Assembly: GCA_035519475.1 (NCBI GenBank)
Contig: DATIWI010000088.1
Span: 1-56,605, forward strand
Direction: 5' to 3'
Length of the DNA: 56,605 nt
From: Fen-1467 sp035519475
GTDB lineage: Bacteria; Verrucomicrobiota; Verrucomicrobiia; Opitutales; Opitutaceae
Numbering within the stretch: position 1 is the stretch's first letter; each line of letters begins with the position of its first letter. The translations under genes were made by a program, and so were the position numbers. The notes beneath the pieces are model-generated. The model ran no database searches. It was not told the DNA's origin and saw only the letters and a list, made by a program, of their open reading frames with translations. This document shows, one piece after another, positions 35,081-43,706 of the stretch.

Positions 35081-36214
35081 TCAGGCGAGCCTCTTCTTGA
35101 ACCGGAGCACGGCCAGCCCCAGCACCACCGCGGCGAAGACGGCCAGGAAGATGGCGTCGGCCCAGAGGACGCCCAGCCCGACGCCGCGCTGGTAAATCCC
35201 TTTCACCAGGGCCACAAAGTAGCGCGCCGGCACGATGTAGGTGATCGCCTGCACGGGGACCGGCATGTTGGGGATGGCGAACATGAAGCCGGAGAGCAGA
35301 AAGGCCGGCAGGAAGGTCGAGACCATGGCGATCTGGCTGGCGAGGAGCTGGCCGCGGGCGATGATGCTGATGAGGATGCCCTGGGCCAGCGTGCCCACGA
35401 TGAAGAGGGCCGCGGTCGCAAAGAGCAGCGGCACGCTGCCGCGGAGGGGCACGTGAAAGAGGAAGACCGCCATGAGCACGGCGATCAGCACGTCGAGCAT
35501 GCCGATGACAAAGTAGGGGACGAGCTTGCCGACGATGAGCTCGGAAGCCTTGACCGGCGTTGAGATGAGCTGCTCCATCGTGCCCCGCTCCCACTCGCGC
35601 GCGATCGTGAGGGAGGTGAGCAGCGCCGCAATCAGGCCCATGATGACGGCGATCAGCCCCGGGATGATGAAGTTCTTGGATTCGAGGTCGGCGTTGAACC
35701 AAACGCGCGGCCGCAGATCGAGCGGTGGAACCGGCGGCGAGCCGGCGAGGCGGCGGACCTGCGCGAGCGCCACCCGCTGGTTGAAACCGCCGGTGACCGC
35801 CTGCGCATAGCCGAGGACGATGGCGGCGGTGTTCGAGTCGGAACCGTCGATGATCGCCTGGACCTCGGCGGGGCGGCCGGCGTCGAGCCGGGCGGCGAAC
35901 TCCGGCGGGATGACGAGGCCGAGGTAGGCGTCGCGGCGGTCGATGGCGCGCTCGAGTTCGGGGTAACCGGCCACGGTCCCCTGAAAGTCGAAGTAGCGCG
36001 AGCCGGTGAACTGGGCGAGAAACTCGCGGCTCGCCGCCGTGCCGCTCTGGTCCCAGGCGACGAGCGGCACGTGGTCCACGTCGACGGTCAGCGCGAAGCC
36101 GAAGAGGATGATCATCAGCATGGGGATGCCGATGGCCAGGATCAGGCTGCGCGGATCGCGGCGGATGTGGAGGCCCTCCTTGCGGGCGACGGCCCAGAGG
36201 CGGCGCGGGTTCAT
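35081..36214 (-). CDS. ABC-2 type permease A
   Basis: 377 aa, the same layout as permease B: MNPRRLWAVARKEGLHIRRDPRSL then a membrane helix, a large periplasmic domain with IIDGSDSNTAAIVLGYA, and the C-terminal five-helix part with AREWERGTMEQLISTPVKASELIVGK. A YbhS/YbhR-type heterodimer is likely. It overlaps the ATPase gene by 4 bp, so translation is coupled. Confidence 0.93.
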   Translation of the reverse strand: MNPRRLWAVARKEGLHIRRDPRSLILAIGIPMLMIILFGFALTVDVDHVPLVAWDQSGTAASREFLAQFTGSRYFDFQGTVAGYPELERAIDRRDAYLGLVIPPEFAARLDAGRPAEVQAIIDGSDSNTAAIVLGYAQAVTGGFNQRVALAQVRRLAGSPPVPPLDLRPRVWFNADLESKNFIIPGLIAVIMGLIAALLTSLTIAREWERGTMEQLISTPVKASELIVGKLVPYFVIGMLDVLIAVLMAVFLFHVPLRGSVPLLFATAALFIVGTLAQGILISIIARGQLLASQIAMVSTFLPAFLLSGFMFAIPNMPVPVQAITYIVPARYFVALVKGIYQRGVGLGVLWADAIFLAVFAAVVLGLAVLRFKKRLA

Positions 36215-37194
36215 CGGCGGGGCTCCGGTGGCGGCGCGGCGGCGCGGTCGCGCGCCTCGATCAGGGAGACGAACACATCCTCGAGCGTCGGCGTGATGCG
36301 CTCGACGCGGGGCGGCGGAAAGCCGGCGGCGGCCAAGGCCGCGCGGATCGCGGCGACGGTGGCGTCACCGCCGGCGCGGGCGACGGCGTGCAGCCCCTTG
36401 CCGAACAAGGCGACTTCGCGGACCTCGGGCAAGCGTTCGAGGGCGCCCATGGCCTCGTTGGGCCGCTCGCAGTCGATCGCCAGCACGGTCTCCTGCATCC
36501 GCCCCTTCAACTCGCGCGGCGCCCCGGTGGCGATCAATTCGCCGCGGTAGATCACGCCGAGCCGGTCGCAATATTCCGATTCCTCCATGTAGTGCGTGGT
36601 CACGAACACGGTCACGCCGCGTCCGGACAGGTCGTAGATGAGATCCCAGAAGAGCCGGCGGCTGTTGGGATCGACGCCCGAGGTCGGCTCGTCGAGAAAC
36701 AGGATGGGCGGCTCGTGCAGCACGGCGCAGCCGAGCGCGAGGCGCTGCTTCCAGCCACCGGAGAGATCGCGGGTGGGGGCGTGGCGGTGCTCGCGCAAGC
36801 CGGCCATCGCGAGCACCCAGTCCTTGCGCGCCGCCTTCTTTTCCTTCGGCAGGCGGTAGATGCCGCTGTAGAAGTCAATGTTCTCGTCGACCGTGAGCTC
36901 GTCGTAGAGGGAGAACTTCTGGCTCATGTAGCCGATGCGCGTCTTGATCTTCTCGGTCTCGCGGACGATATCGAAGCCGGCGACGCGGCCGGAACCACCC
37001 GAGGGGGCGAGCAGGCCGCAGAGCATGCGGATGGTGGTGGATTTGCCCGCGCCGTTCGGCCCGAGGAAGCCGTAGATTTCCCCCCGCCGCACCGAGAACG
37101 AGATGCCGGCCACGGCCCGAAACGCGCCGAAGCATTTCTCCAGCCCCTGCACCTCGACCACGAGTTCGGCGGAAAGGCTCGGTTCGACACGCAT
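36211..37194 (-). CDS. ABC transporter ATPase B (multidrug type)
   Basis: 327 aa. Walker A GPNGAGKST near residue 47, signature LSGGWKQ near 146, Walker B ILFLDEPTSGVD, switch His in VTTHYMEE. The C-terminal 90 residues form the regulatory tail common to YhhJ/YbhF-type ATPases, ending RITPTLEDVFVSLIEARD. It matches the second half of the fused E. coli YbhF. Confidence 0.95.
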   Translation of the reverse strand: MRVEPSLSAELVVEVQGLEKCFGAFRAVAGISFSVRRGEIYGFLGPNGAGKSTTIRMLCGLLAPSGGSGRVAGFDIVRETEKIKTRIGYMSQKFSLYDELTVDENIDFYSGIYRLPKEKKAARKDWVLAMAGLREHRHAPTRDLSGGWKQRLALGCAVLHEPPILFLDEPTSGVDPNSRRLFWDLIYDLSGRGVTVFVTTHYMEESEYCDRLGVIYRGELIATGAPRELKGRMQETVLAIDCERPNEAMGALERLPEVREVALFGKGLHAVARAGGDATVAAIRAALAAAGFPPPRVERITPTLEDVFVSLIEARDRAAAPPPEPRR

Positions 37195-37208
37195 GGGCGC
37201 GGGCGGGG

Positions 37209-38162
37209 TCAGCGGTGGGAGGATTCTGCCGCGGTCGCGGCCGGGCGGCGGGCGGCCAGCACAGAGACGAACACGTCCTCCAGCGACGGCTCGACCGGGT
37301 GGAGGGAGAGCAGGTCGAATCCGGCGGAGGCGACGAGGGCGCGCACGGCGGCGTCGGCGGCGGCCGGATCCCGGACCGCCACGTGCACCCGGTCGCCGAA
37401 GAGACCGACCGCGGCGTCCGCGAGGTGGGCGCGCAGGAGGGACGCGGTGCGACGTGGCGCGGAGGTGCGCACTTCGAGGAGGGCGCCGGGCATCATGGCC
37501 TTGATCTTGGCCGGGGTGCCGAGGCCGAGCAGGCGCCCCTCGTGGAGCAGGGCGAGCCGGTTGCAGCGCTCCGCCTCGTCGAGGTAGGCAGTGGAGACGA
37601 AGATCGTCACCCCGTCGCGCACGAGCTGGTACAGGATCCGCCAGAAGTCGCGGCGCGACACAGGATCGACGCCATTGGTCGGTTCATCGAGAAAGAGCAC
37701 GCGGGGGGTGTGGATGAGCGCGCAGGCCAGCCCCAGTTTCTGCTTCATGCCACCCGACAGGTTGCCGGCGAGCCGCCGCCGGAACGGCGTGAGGTTGCTA
37801 AAGCCCAGCAGCCGCGTGATTCGCTCGGCGCGGCCTGGCGCCGGCACCCCGTAGATGTCCGCATAGAACTCGATATTCTCGTCGACGGTGAGGTCGGGAT
37901 AGAGGCCAAACCGCTGGCTCATGTAGCCGATGTGCTCCTTGAGGCGTTCGGGCGCGCGCGCCACGTCGATACCCGCCACCTCGGCGCGGCCGCCGGAGGG
38001 CGGCAGGATGCCGGTGAGCATGCGCATCGTGGTCGTCTTGCCGGCGCCGTCGGGCCCGACCAGGCCGAAGATCTCGCCCGCGGCGACTTCCAGGTCGAGG
38101 CCGGCGACGGCGACGACTTCGCCAAAGACGCGGCGCAGACCGGTGGCGTGGATGGCGGACAT
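37209..38162 (-). CDS. ABC transporter ATPase A (multidrug type)
   Basis: 317 aa. Walker A GPDGAGKTT, signature LSGGMKQ, Walker B VLFLDEPTNGVD; in place of the switch His the site reads VSTAYLDEAERC, so the H-loop is Ala-Tyr. That substitution is also seen in the N-terminal half of YbhF. The tail ends PSLEDVFVSVLAARR. Pairs with ATPase B as separate chains of what is one polypeptide in E. coli. Confidence 0.95.
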   Translation of the reverse strand: MSAIHATGLRRVFGEVVAVAGLDLEVAAGEIFGLVGPDGAGKTTTMRMLTGILPPSGGRAEVAGIDVARAPERLKEHIGYMSQRFGLYPDLTVDENIEFYADIYGVPAPGRAERITRLLGFSNLTPFRRRLAGNLSGGMKQKLGLACALIHTPRVLFLDEPTNGVDPVSRRDFWRILYQLVRDGVTIFVSTAYLDEAERCNRLALLHEGRLLGLGTPAKIKAMMPGALLEVRTSAPRRTASLLRAHLADAAVGLFGDRVHVAVRDPAAADAAVRALVASAGFDLLSLHPVEPSLEDVFVSVLAARRPAATAAESSHR

Positions 38163-38181
38163 GGGGACGGCGGCGGGCAGG

Positions 38182-39207
38182 CTAGGGCGCCGGGAACGTC
38201 ACGTCGGCCGGCATGCCGGGCTTCAGCTCGCCGTTGGGATTGGCGAGGTCGACCTTGACGCGAAAGACGAGCTTCACGCGCTCCTTGACCGTCTGCACCG
38301 TCTTGGGGGTGAATTCGGCTTCGGAGGCAATGAAACCCACGGTTCCCTCGTAGATTTTGTCGGGAAAGGTGTCGGTGCGGACGGCGGCCTTCTGCCCGAG
38401 GCGGATCCGGCCCAGATCGGTTTGGTTGACGTACGCGCGGACCCACACGCGGGCGAGTTCGGCGACGGTCACGATGGGGGTGCCGGGCGAGACGTATTCG
38501 CCGGGCTCAATGTTGTGCGAGAGCACGACGCCGGTGAGCGGCGAGAGCAGGCGGGTGTTGTCGAGCTGCGTCTCGGCCAGCACGACGGCGGCGCGGGCCT
38601 GCTCAACGCGGGCACGGCCCTGGGCGATGTCCTCGGCGCGCGGTCCTTCCTGGACCAGCTTGAGGCGCTCGCCCGCCTCGGCGGCGCGGGCTTCCGCGAT
38701 CTTGAGCTGCGCTTGGGATGCCTCGAGCTCGCGATCGGCGATGGCGTCCTTGCCCCGCAGCTCCTGCTGGCGGGCAAAATCGAGCCGGGCGCGGTCGCGG
38801 TCGGCTTCCGCGCTGTGCAGGGTGGCGGCGGCGGCGGCGATCTCCTGCGGGCGGGAACCCGCCTCCAGCTCGGCGAGGGCGGCCTCCGCGCCGGCGAGTT
38901 CGGCCCGCCGCAGGGTCACTTGCGCGCGTTGCTCGGCGTCATCCAGCCGGGCGACGAGCTGCCCGGCCGTGACCTGCTCGCCCTCGGAGACAAGGCGCTC
39001 CGCCACGCGGCCCGGCACCTTGAAACCGAGCTGGGCGTCGGTGACCTCGATGTTGCCGGACAGCAGGAGGTCGCCGGCGCGGCCCCCGGGGTGGCGGGCG
39101 CAGGCGGCGAGCAGCAGCGCGGCGGCAGCCAGGGTGGCGGCGCGGCGGCGGGGGGCGGCGCGGTCAGGACGCAGCGTGACGGTGGGTGGAGGCGAGGTGC
39201 TTTTCAT
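38182..39207 (-). CDS. HlyD-family membrane fusion lipoprotein (YbhG-like)
   Basis: 341 aa. N-terminal hydrophobic stretch ends LLLAACARH, a lipobox, so probably lipid-anchored. Then the biotinyl/lipoyl half-motif (GNIEVTDAQLGFKVPGRVAERLVSEG), a long coiled coil (about residues 95-210) and the second half-motif (LLSPLTGVVLSHNIEPGEYVSPGTPI), ending in a beta barrel. It links the inner-membrane permeases with TolC. The start overlaps the end of the TetR gene by 44 bp. Confidence 0.93.
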   Translation of the reverse strand: MKSTSPPPTVTLRPDRAAPRRRAATLAAAALLLAACARHPGGRAGDLLLSGNIEVTDAQLGFKVPGRVAERLVSEGEQVTAGQLVARLDDAEQRAQVTLRRAELAGAEAALAELEAGSRPQEIAAAAATLHSAEADRDRARLDFARQQELRGKDAIADRELEASQAQLKIAEARAAEAGERLKLVQEGPRAEDIAQGRARVEQARAAVVLAETQLDNTRLLSPLTGVVLSHNIEPGEYVSPGTPIVTVAELARVWVRAYVNQTDLGRIRLGQKAAVRTDTFPDKIYEGTVGFIASEAEFTPKTVQTVKERVKLVFRVKVDLANPNGELKPGMPADVTFPAP

Positions 39208-39829
39208 AGTCGTGGCGGCCGGCGGGAGTGAGCAGTCCGTTGAAGAAAAGATGGAGCGCTTTCTCGAGGGTTTGCCGCGGCGTCAGCTGGGTGCGGTCGA
39301 GAACCGCGGGCTGGACCAGGCCGCGGATGGCTTGCAGCCAGAATTCCGCGGCGAAGTCGGGGTCGGTCGCCCGCCGCACCTTGCCCTCGGCGAGGCCCGC
39401 GCGGATCAGGCGGCCGATGACATAGGGGACGTTCTTCTGGCGGACCTCCTCGATCTTCTGATAGAGGTGCGGCGCATGGCGCTGCAGATCGCGCAGGGTC
39501 GAGGGGCTGACGCGGCTGAGGACCGCGCCGACGACGTCGATCACCCGGCAGAGCTTCTGCGCGAACGTGAGCCGGGGATCCGCCAGCACCGCGTCCAGCT
39601 GGGTGCGGATCGACCGGCCGATGTCGTCGAGGATGGCCACGGCGATGGCGTCCTTGCTGGGAAAGTGGACGTAGAGCGTTTTCTTGCTCATCCCGAGCTC
39701 GCGGGCGAGATCGTCCATCGTCAGGACGCTGAAGCCATAGGCGAAGAGCTGGGTGCGGGCCGCCTCGAGGATGCGGGCGCGGGCGGCCGCGGCGGGGGCG
39801 CGGGACGGAGGAAGGCCGGAGGAAACCAT
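39164..39829 (-). CDS. TetR-family repressor of the efflux operon
   Basis: 221 aa. HTH: ILEAARTQLFAYGFSVLTMDDLARELGMSKKTLYVHFPSK. The C-terminal domain resembles the AefR/CecR-type ligand pocket. First gene of the operon; the HlyD start codon lies inside its 3' end, so the two are co-transcribed. It likely represses its own operon through the palindrome at 39839-39868 and responds to an exported compound. Confidence 0.93.
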   Translation of the reverse strand: MVSSGLPPSRAPAAAARARILEAARTQLFAYGFSVLTMDDLARELGMSKKTLYVHFPSKDAIAVAILDDIGRSIRTQLDAVLADPRLTFAQKLCRVIDVVGAVLSRVSPSTLRDLQRHAPHLYQKIEEVRQKNVPYVIGRLIRAGLAEGKVRRATDPDFAAEFWLQAIRGLVQPAVLDRTQLTPRQTLEKALHLFFNGLLTPAGRHDYEKHLASTHRHAAS

Positions 39830-39838
39830 TGGAATCTC

Positions 39839-39868
39839 TGGAAACTCAAAACGTTTTCATGGTTTCCA
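39839..39868. promoter_or_regulatory. Candidate TetR operator in front of the efflux operon
   Basis: A dyad TGGAAAC (39839-39845) with GTTTCCA (39862-39868) encloses an inner AAAACGTTTT, off centre by one base. It lies 10 bp upstream of the TetR start codon, where it would overlap the ribosome-binding region or core promoter. Not tested; the palindrome length (30 bp) suits two TetR dimers. Confidence 0.5.
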
Positions 39869-39901
39869 AGCAAGCTTTTTCTTTGCGGGCGCGGCGCGGC
39901 G

Positions 39902-39933
39902 CAACAAAACGGCCGGGCGCGCGGGCCCGGCCG
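39902..39933 (-). terminator. Intrinsic terminator of the RRM gene
   Basis: Perfect 9-bp stem CGGCCGGGC/GCCCGGCCG (arms 39910-39918 and 39925-39933, loop of 6), followed on the minus strand by TTTTGTT. It lies 28 bp after the RRM stop and separates that gene from the efflux operon. Confidence 0.85.
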
Positions 39934-39961
39934 GAAGGTGCGAAGCGAAACGGGAAAAGGG

Positions 39962-40321
39962 TCAGCGGCGGTAGCCGCGGTCGCCGCCGCGGCGGTCACC
40001 GCGGTCGCCCCGATGTCCGCCGCCGAAGCCGCCGCGGCGCTCGCCGCCCTCAAACTGGCGGGGCGCCCGCTCCTCCTTGGGCCGCGCCTCGTTGACCGTG
40101 AGGTTCCGGCCTTCCATGGCGAAGCCGTGGAACTTCTGGATCGCGGCCTGCGCCTCCTCCGGCGTGGACATGGAGACAAAGGCAAAGCCGCGCGAGCGGC
40201 CGGTGAACTTGTCGAAAATCAGATCGACGCCGGCGACGGTGCCGGCCTGGCTGAACAGATCCTGGAGGTCCTGGGCGGTGGAGGCAAAGGGCAGATTGCC
40301 CACGTACAGTTTGGTGCTCAT
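39962..40321 (-). CDS. RRM-type RNA-binding protein with Gly/Arg tail
   Basis: 119 aa. One RRM: RNP2 is LYVGNL (residues 4-9) and RNP1 is RGFAFVSM near 46. A 35-residue tail rich in RGG/GGDRG repeats follows. Such proteins occur in cyanobacteria, Bacteroidota and Verrucomicrobiota and are often cold-induced. The ATG at 40321 is chosen because the domain begins directly after it. The 280 bp upstream to the glyoxalase gene is relatively AT-rich and could hold a long leader, but I see no defined motif. Confidence 0.93.
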   Translation of the reverse strand: MSTKLYVGNLPFASTAQDLQDLFSQAGTVAGVDLIFDKFTGRSRGFAFVSMSTPEEAQAAIQKFHGFAMEGRNLTVNEARPKEERAPRQFEGGERRGGFGGGHRGDRGDRRGGDRGYRR

Positions 40322-40601
40322 ATGTAGGTGTCGACGAACCACTGCTTGGCCTAATCCTCTGCCCGTTCCCGACCATCGAGTTTCGAATCACCACTGAACC
40401 AGCGTTCACCTGACAATCCACCAAGCAGACGACTCAAACCACAAGCGGGAGGCACGCTTGAAAACGCAGTGGGTGAAAGCAAGGAAAAATCCGGCCGCGG
40501 CCGGCCGATCCGCACGCCGGGCTTGACAGGACTTTGCCGCCGGTTCTTGTGCCAACCTGACACCCGGCGGCGGCGCACCACCGGCCGGCGTGCCGACCAC
40601 C

Positions 40602-40979
40602 ATGCCCACCTTTCTTCACACCCGCCTCCGGGTCGGCGACCTCGAACGCACCATCGGCTGGTACCAGCCGCTCGGCTTTGAATGCGTGCGCCGGATTCCC
40701 CGCTCGCCGCAGGGCAACCAGCTCGCCTTTCTGCAGATCCCCGGCAGCAGCCACTTGCTCGAGCTCTGCTACCAGCCGGGCCAGCCGCCCGCCGTTCCGG
40801 AGGATCTCATGCACACGGCCGTGGGTTATCCCGATCTCATCGCCCAGTGTGACGAGTTGGAGAAACGGGGGTACAAGATCTGGCCCGAGGACTGGCGGAA
40901 GTCGTTTCCGACGGGGCGGCGGATGGCCTTCGTGACCGATCCCGATGGTTACGAGGTGGAACTGCTCGAGGAGAAATAG
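40602..40979 (+). CDS. Glyoxalase I-family protein (lactoylglutathione lyase)
   Basis: 125 aa. VOC fold with the metal ligands in order: HTRLRVGDLERTIGWYQPLGF (His), LLELCY (Glu), HTAVGY (His) and YEVELLEE (Glu), as in Zn/Ni glyoxalase I. It would isomerise the methylglyoxal-glutathione adduct. TTGACA at 40523-40528 is a good -35 box for this gene; the -10 is poor. The ATG at 40602 is preferred over the GTG at 40590. Confidence 0.9.
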   Translation: MPTFLHTRLRVGDLERTIGWYQPLGFECVRRIPRSPQGNQLAFLQIPGSSHLLELCYQPGQPPAVPEDLMHTAVGYPDLIAQCDELEKRGYKIWPEDWRKSFPTGRRMAFVTDPDGYEVELLEEK

Positions 40980-41081
40980 CCCGCCGGCCCCGGCGCCGGG
41001 AGGCACGCCTACTGCGGCCAGGGCGGGCCGGGCGTTACTTGACGTCTCGGCGGCGCGTCATTTTCCTGTACGGGTTCGGCT

Positions 41082-41720
41082 ATGCGCGCAATTGCCTTAC
41101 TTCGACGCCTGCTTCCGCCGCTGCTCGGCCTGATGGTCTTGGCGCCGCCCGCGCCGGCCGGCTCCAATCTGCTGGACAATTCGCCGTTTTTGCCGCCGAG
41201 CAATGCGCCGGGTGCCGCCCAGGAATCGCTGCCGCTGGAGCTGCGCAGCATTTTGAAGGCGGGAACGGCCTACGAGTTCAGTCTCTACGACACGGCCAAG
41301 AAACAGAGCACGTGGGCGCGGTTGAACGAGACCGGGCACGATTTTGTCGTCAAGGCATTCGACCCGGCGAACGACACGGTGACCGTCGAGCAGCGCAGCC
41401 GGACCTACAAGCTGGCGCTGAAGGAGGCGAAGATCGCCCTGCTGAACATTCCCGTCGCGGTGTCGCCGGGAGGGGCGGGAGGGGCACCGGGAGCGGGCGC
41501 TGCCGGCGGGGTGCCGCAGGTGGGCACCGGCCCGCAGTTTCAGCTCCCGGCGGGCGGCCGCGGCCCGGCCGGGCCGATTCCCACGCTGACCCCGGAGCAA
41601 TTGCGGAACCTCGAAGCGGACATCAATCGCCGCCGGGAATTGCGGCGCCAGGCCACCGTCTCTCCCGCGCCGCTCTCCACGGCCCAGCCGGCGCCGGGCC
41701 AGCCCTCCCGGTCGCGTTGA
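41082..41720 (+). CDS. Secreted protein of unknown function with Gly/Pro-rich linker
   Basis: 212 aa with a signal peptide (LLPPLLGLMVLAPPAPAG). A compact domain at about 50-130 begins LPLELRSILKAGTAYEFSL, contains RLNETGHDFVVKAFD and ends TYKLALKEAKIALL, resembling in outline small periplasmic domains of secretion-system adaptors, but no family is claimed. Then a Gly/Ala/Pro-rich linker and a basic helical tail LTPEQLRNLEADINRRRELRRQA. It is followed 114 bp on by the ABC exporter on the same strand. Confidence 0.7.
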   Translation: MRAIALLRRLLPPLLGLMVLAPPAPAGSNLLDNSPFLPPSNAPGAAQESLPLELRSILKAGTAYEFSLYDTAKKQSTWARLNETGHDFVVKAFDPANDTVTVEQRSRTYKLALKEAKIALLNIPVAVSPGGAGGAPGAGAAGGVPQVGTGPQFQLPAGGRGPAGPIPTLTPEQLRNLEADINRRRELRRQATVSPAPLSTAQPAPGQPSRSR

Positions 41721-41834
41721 AGAGCGCCGGCCTGAAGGAGAGCGTCCGTCCGCCCGGGCTGGGCGCGGCGCGAACAGCCGGGAGTGAGCGTGGGGAGGAA
41801 GCGTGGCTCACGCCGTCGTGAACGGAGGGTCCCC

Positions 41835-43706
41835 ATGAACCTTTCGCCTGCGCCGCTGTCGCCGGCCGCCCCGCTGTCGAACTGGACGCTGATCCGGCGG
41901 CTGTTCGCGTTGATCTGGCTCTACCGCCGGCGCTGTTTTCAGGTGCTCGCGATCCAGCTCGTGCTGCTCACGCTGGGCCTGGCCGGACTCAATTTCACCG
42001 GGCAGGCGATCGATGTCATCCGCCATCAGGTGTCGGGGACACCGCTGCCCTCGGCCGGCTTCCGGCTGACGTTTCCCGGCGACTGGCCGCCCTTTGCGGT
42101 CATCGCCGTCCTCGCGGGTTTGATCCTCGTGCTCGCGGTCGGCCGGGCGGTGCTGAACTATGTGTACAGCCTGCTGATCAACCGGCTCACGCAGCAGGAG
42201 ATCGTGCCGCACCTGCGGGGGCGCGTCTACGACAAGCTGCAGCGCCTGAGTTTTCGCTTCTATGACGCCAATTCCACCGGCTCGATCATCAATCGCGTGA
42301 CGGGGGACGTACAGGCGGTCCGCATGTTCCTCGATCAGGTGCTCATCCAGAGCTTCATCATGGCCATCTCGCTGACGGTCTACGTCCTTTACATGGCCAG
42401 CCTGCACGTGGGCCTGACGGCAGCCTGTCTCGCCACCACGCCGCTCCTGTGGGCTGCCGCCGCCGTCTTCTCCCGCCGCATTCAGCCCCACTACGCCCGC
42501 AATCGCGACCTGGCCGACGTCATGGTGCGCACGCTGGCCGAGAGCATCCAGGGCGTGGCGGTGACGAAGGGATTCGGGCGCGAGGACGAGGACCGGGCGA
42601 GATTCTTCCGGAGCAACGATGCCGTGCTCGAGCAGCAGCAGGGCATCTTCTGGCGCGTGAGCCTGTTCAGCCCGGCGGTGGGATTGCTGACGCGGGTGAA
42701 CATGATGGTGCTGCTCGGCTACGGGGGCTGGCTCGTCATCCAGGACCGGTTGCCCCTCGGGGCGGGCCTGGTGGTCTTCGCGGGGCTGCTCGAGCAATTC
42801 TCCGGACAGGTCAACAACGTCGCCAACGTGGTCAACAGCGTGCAGCAGGCGCTCATCGGCGCCCGCCGCGTGTTCGAGATCCTCGACGCACCGGTCGAGG
42901 TGCAGAGCCGACCCGGCGCCCTGCGCCGCGCGCGGCTGGCCGGCGCGGTGCGGTTCGAGAACGTGTCCTTTGCCTACGAGGCGCCGGCCCCCGTTCTCCA
43001 TCAGATCGACCTCGCCGTGGCGCCGGGCCAGTGCGTCGCCATCCTCGGGCCGACCGGCGCCGGCAAGAGCGCGCTGATGAGCCTGATTCCCCGCTTTTAT
43101 GACCCGACGGCCGGCCGCGTGCTCATCGACGGGATCGACGTGCGGGACCTCGACCTCGACGACCTGCGCCGCAACATCGGCCTCGTCTTTCAAGAGAGCT
43201 TTCTCTTCAGCCACACCGTGGCCGCCAACATCGCGTTCGGCCACCCGCCGGCGACGCGGGCGCAGATCGAGAAGGCCGCGCGCATCGCGGCGGCCCACGA
43301 TTTCATCATGGAGCTGGCGCACGGTTACGACACCGTGCTCAGCGAAGGCGGCGTGACCCTCTCCGGCGGCCAGCGCCAGCGGCTGGCCCTGGCCCGCGCC
43401 ATCCTGCTCGAGCCGGCCATCCTCCTGCTGGACGATCCCACCGCCGCCGTCGATTCCCAGACCGAGCACGAGATTTTCGGGGCGCTCGACCGGGCGATCG
43501 CCGGCCGCACCACCCTCATCGTGGCGCACCGCCTCAGCACCCTGCGCCGGGCGGACGTCGTCATCGTGATGGACGACGGCCGCATCGTGCAGCGCGGCAC
43601 GCACGAGGAGTTGATGCAGGTGCCGGGGCCGTACCTGCGCGTCGCCGATCTGCAACTGGTGGACAGCGGCGACCGGCGGATGCTGATGAAGGGAGATGCG
43701 GCATGA
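41835..43706 (+). CDS. Heterodimeric ABC exporter, subunit 1 (degenerate Walker B)
   Basis: 623 aa. Six-helix transmembrane domain (residues 20-330) then an ATPase domain. Walker A GPTGAGKSA, Q-loop FQESFLFS, signature LSGGQRQRLALARA, Walker B AILLLDDPTAAVD and H-loop VAHRLST. The residue after Walker B is Asp where the catalytic Glu normally stands. GGAGGG precedes the ATG at 41835. It overlaps the partner gene by 4 bp. Family: MsbA/LmrA-like multidrug or lipid exporters; the substrate is unknown. Confidence 0.95.
   Translation: MNLSPAPLSPAAPLSNWTLIRRLFALIWLYRRRCFQVLAIQLVLLTLGLAGLNFTGQAIDVIRHQVSGTPLPSAGFRLTFPGDWPPFAVIAVLAGLILVLAVGRAVLNYVYSLLINRLTQQEIVPHLRGRVYDKLQRLSFRFYDANSTGSIINRVTGDVQAVRMFLDQVLIQSFIMAISLTVYVLYMASLHVGLTAACLATTPLLWAAAAVFSRRIQPHYARNRDLADVMVRTLAESIQGVAVTKGFGREDEDRARFFRSNDAVLEQQQGIFWRVSLFSPAVGLLTRVNMMVLLGYGGWLVIQDRLPLGAGLVVFAGLLEQFSGQVNNVANVVNSVQQALIGARRVFEILDAPVEVQSRPGALRRARLAGAVRFENVSFAYEAPAPVLHQIDLAVAPGQCVAILGPTGAGKSALMSLIPRFYDPTAGRVLIDGIDVRDLDLDDLRRNIGLVFQESFLFSHTVAANIAFGHPPATRAQIEKAARIAAAHDFIMELAHGYDTVLSEGGVTLSGGQRQRLALARAILLEPAILLLDDPTAAVDSQTEHEIFGALDRAIAGRTTLIVAHRLSTLRRADVVIVMDDGRIVQRGTHEELMQVPGPYLRVADLQLVDSGDRRMLMKGDAA

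Noticed and set aside
41039..41081. Promoter in front of the secreted protein at 41082
   Set aside because: TTGACG is a fair -35 box, but no -10 lies at 16-18 bp, so it is not strong enough to report.
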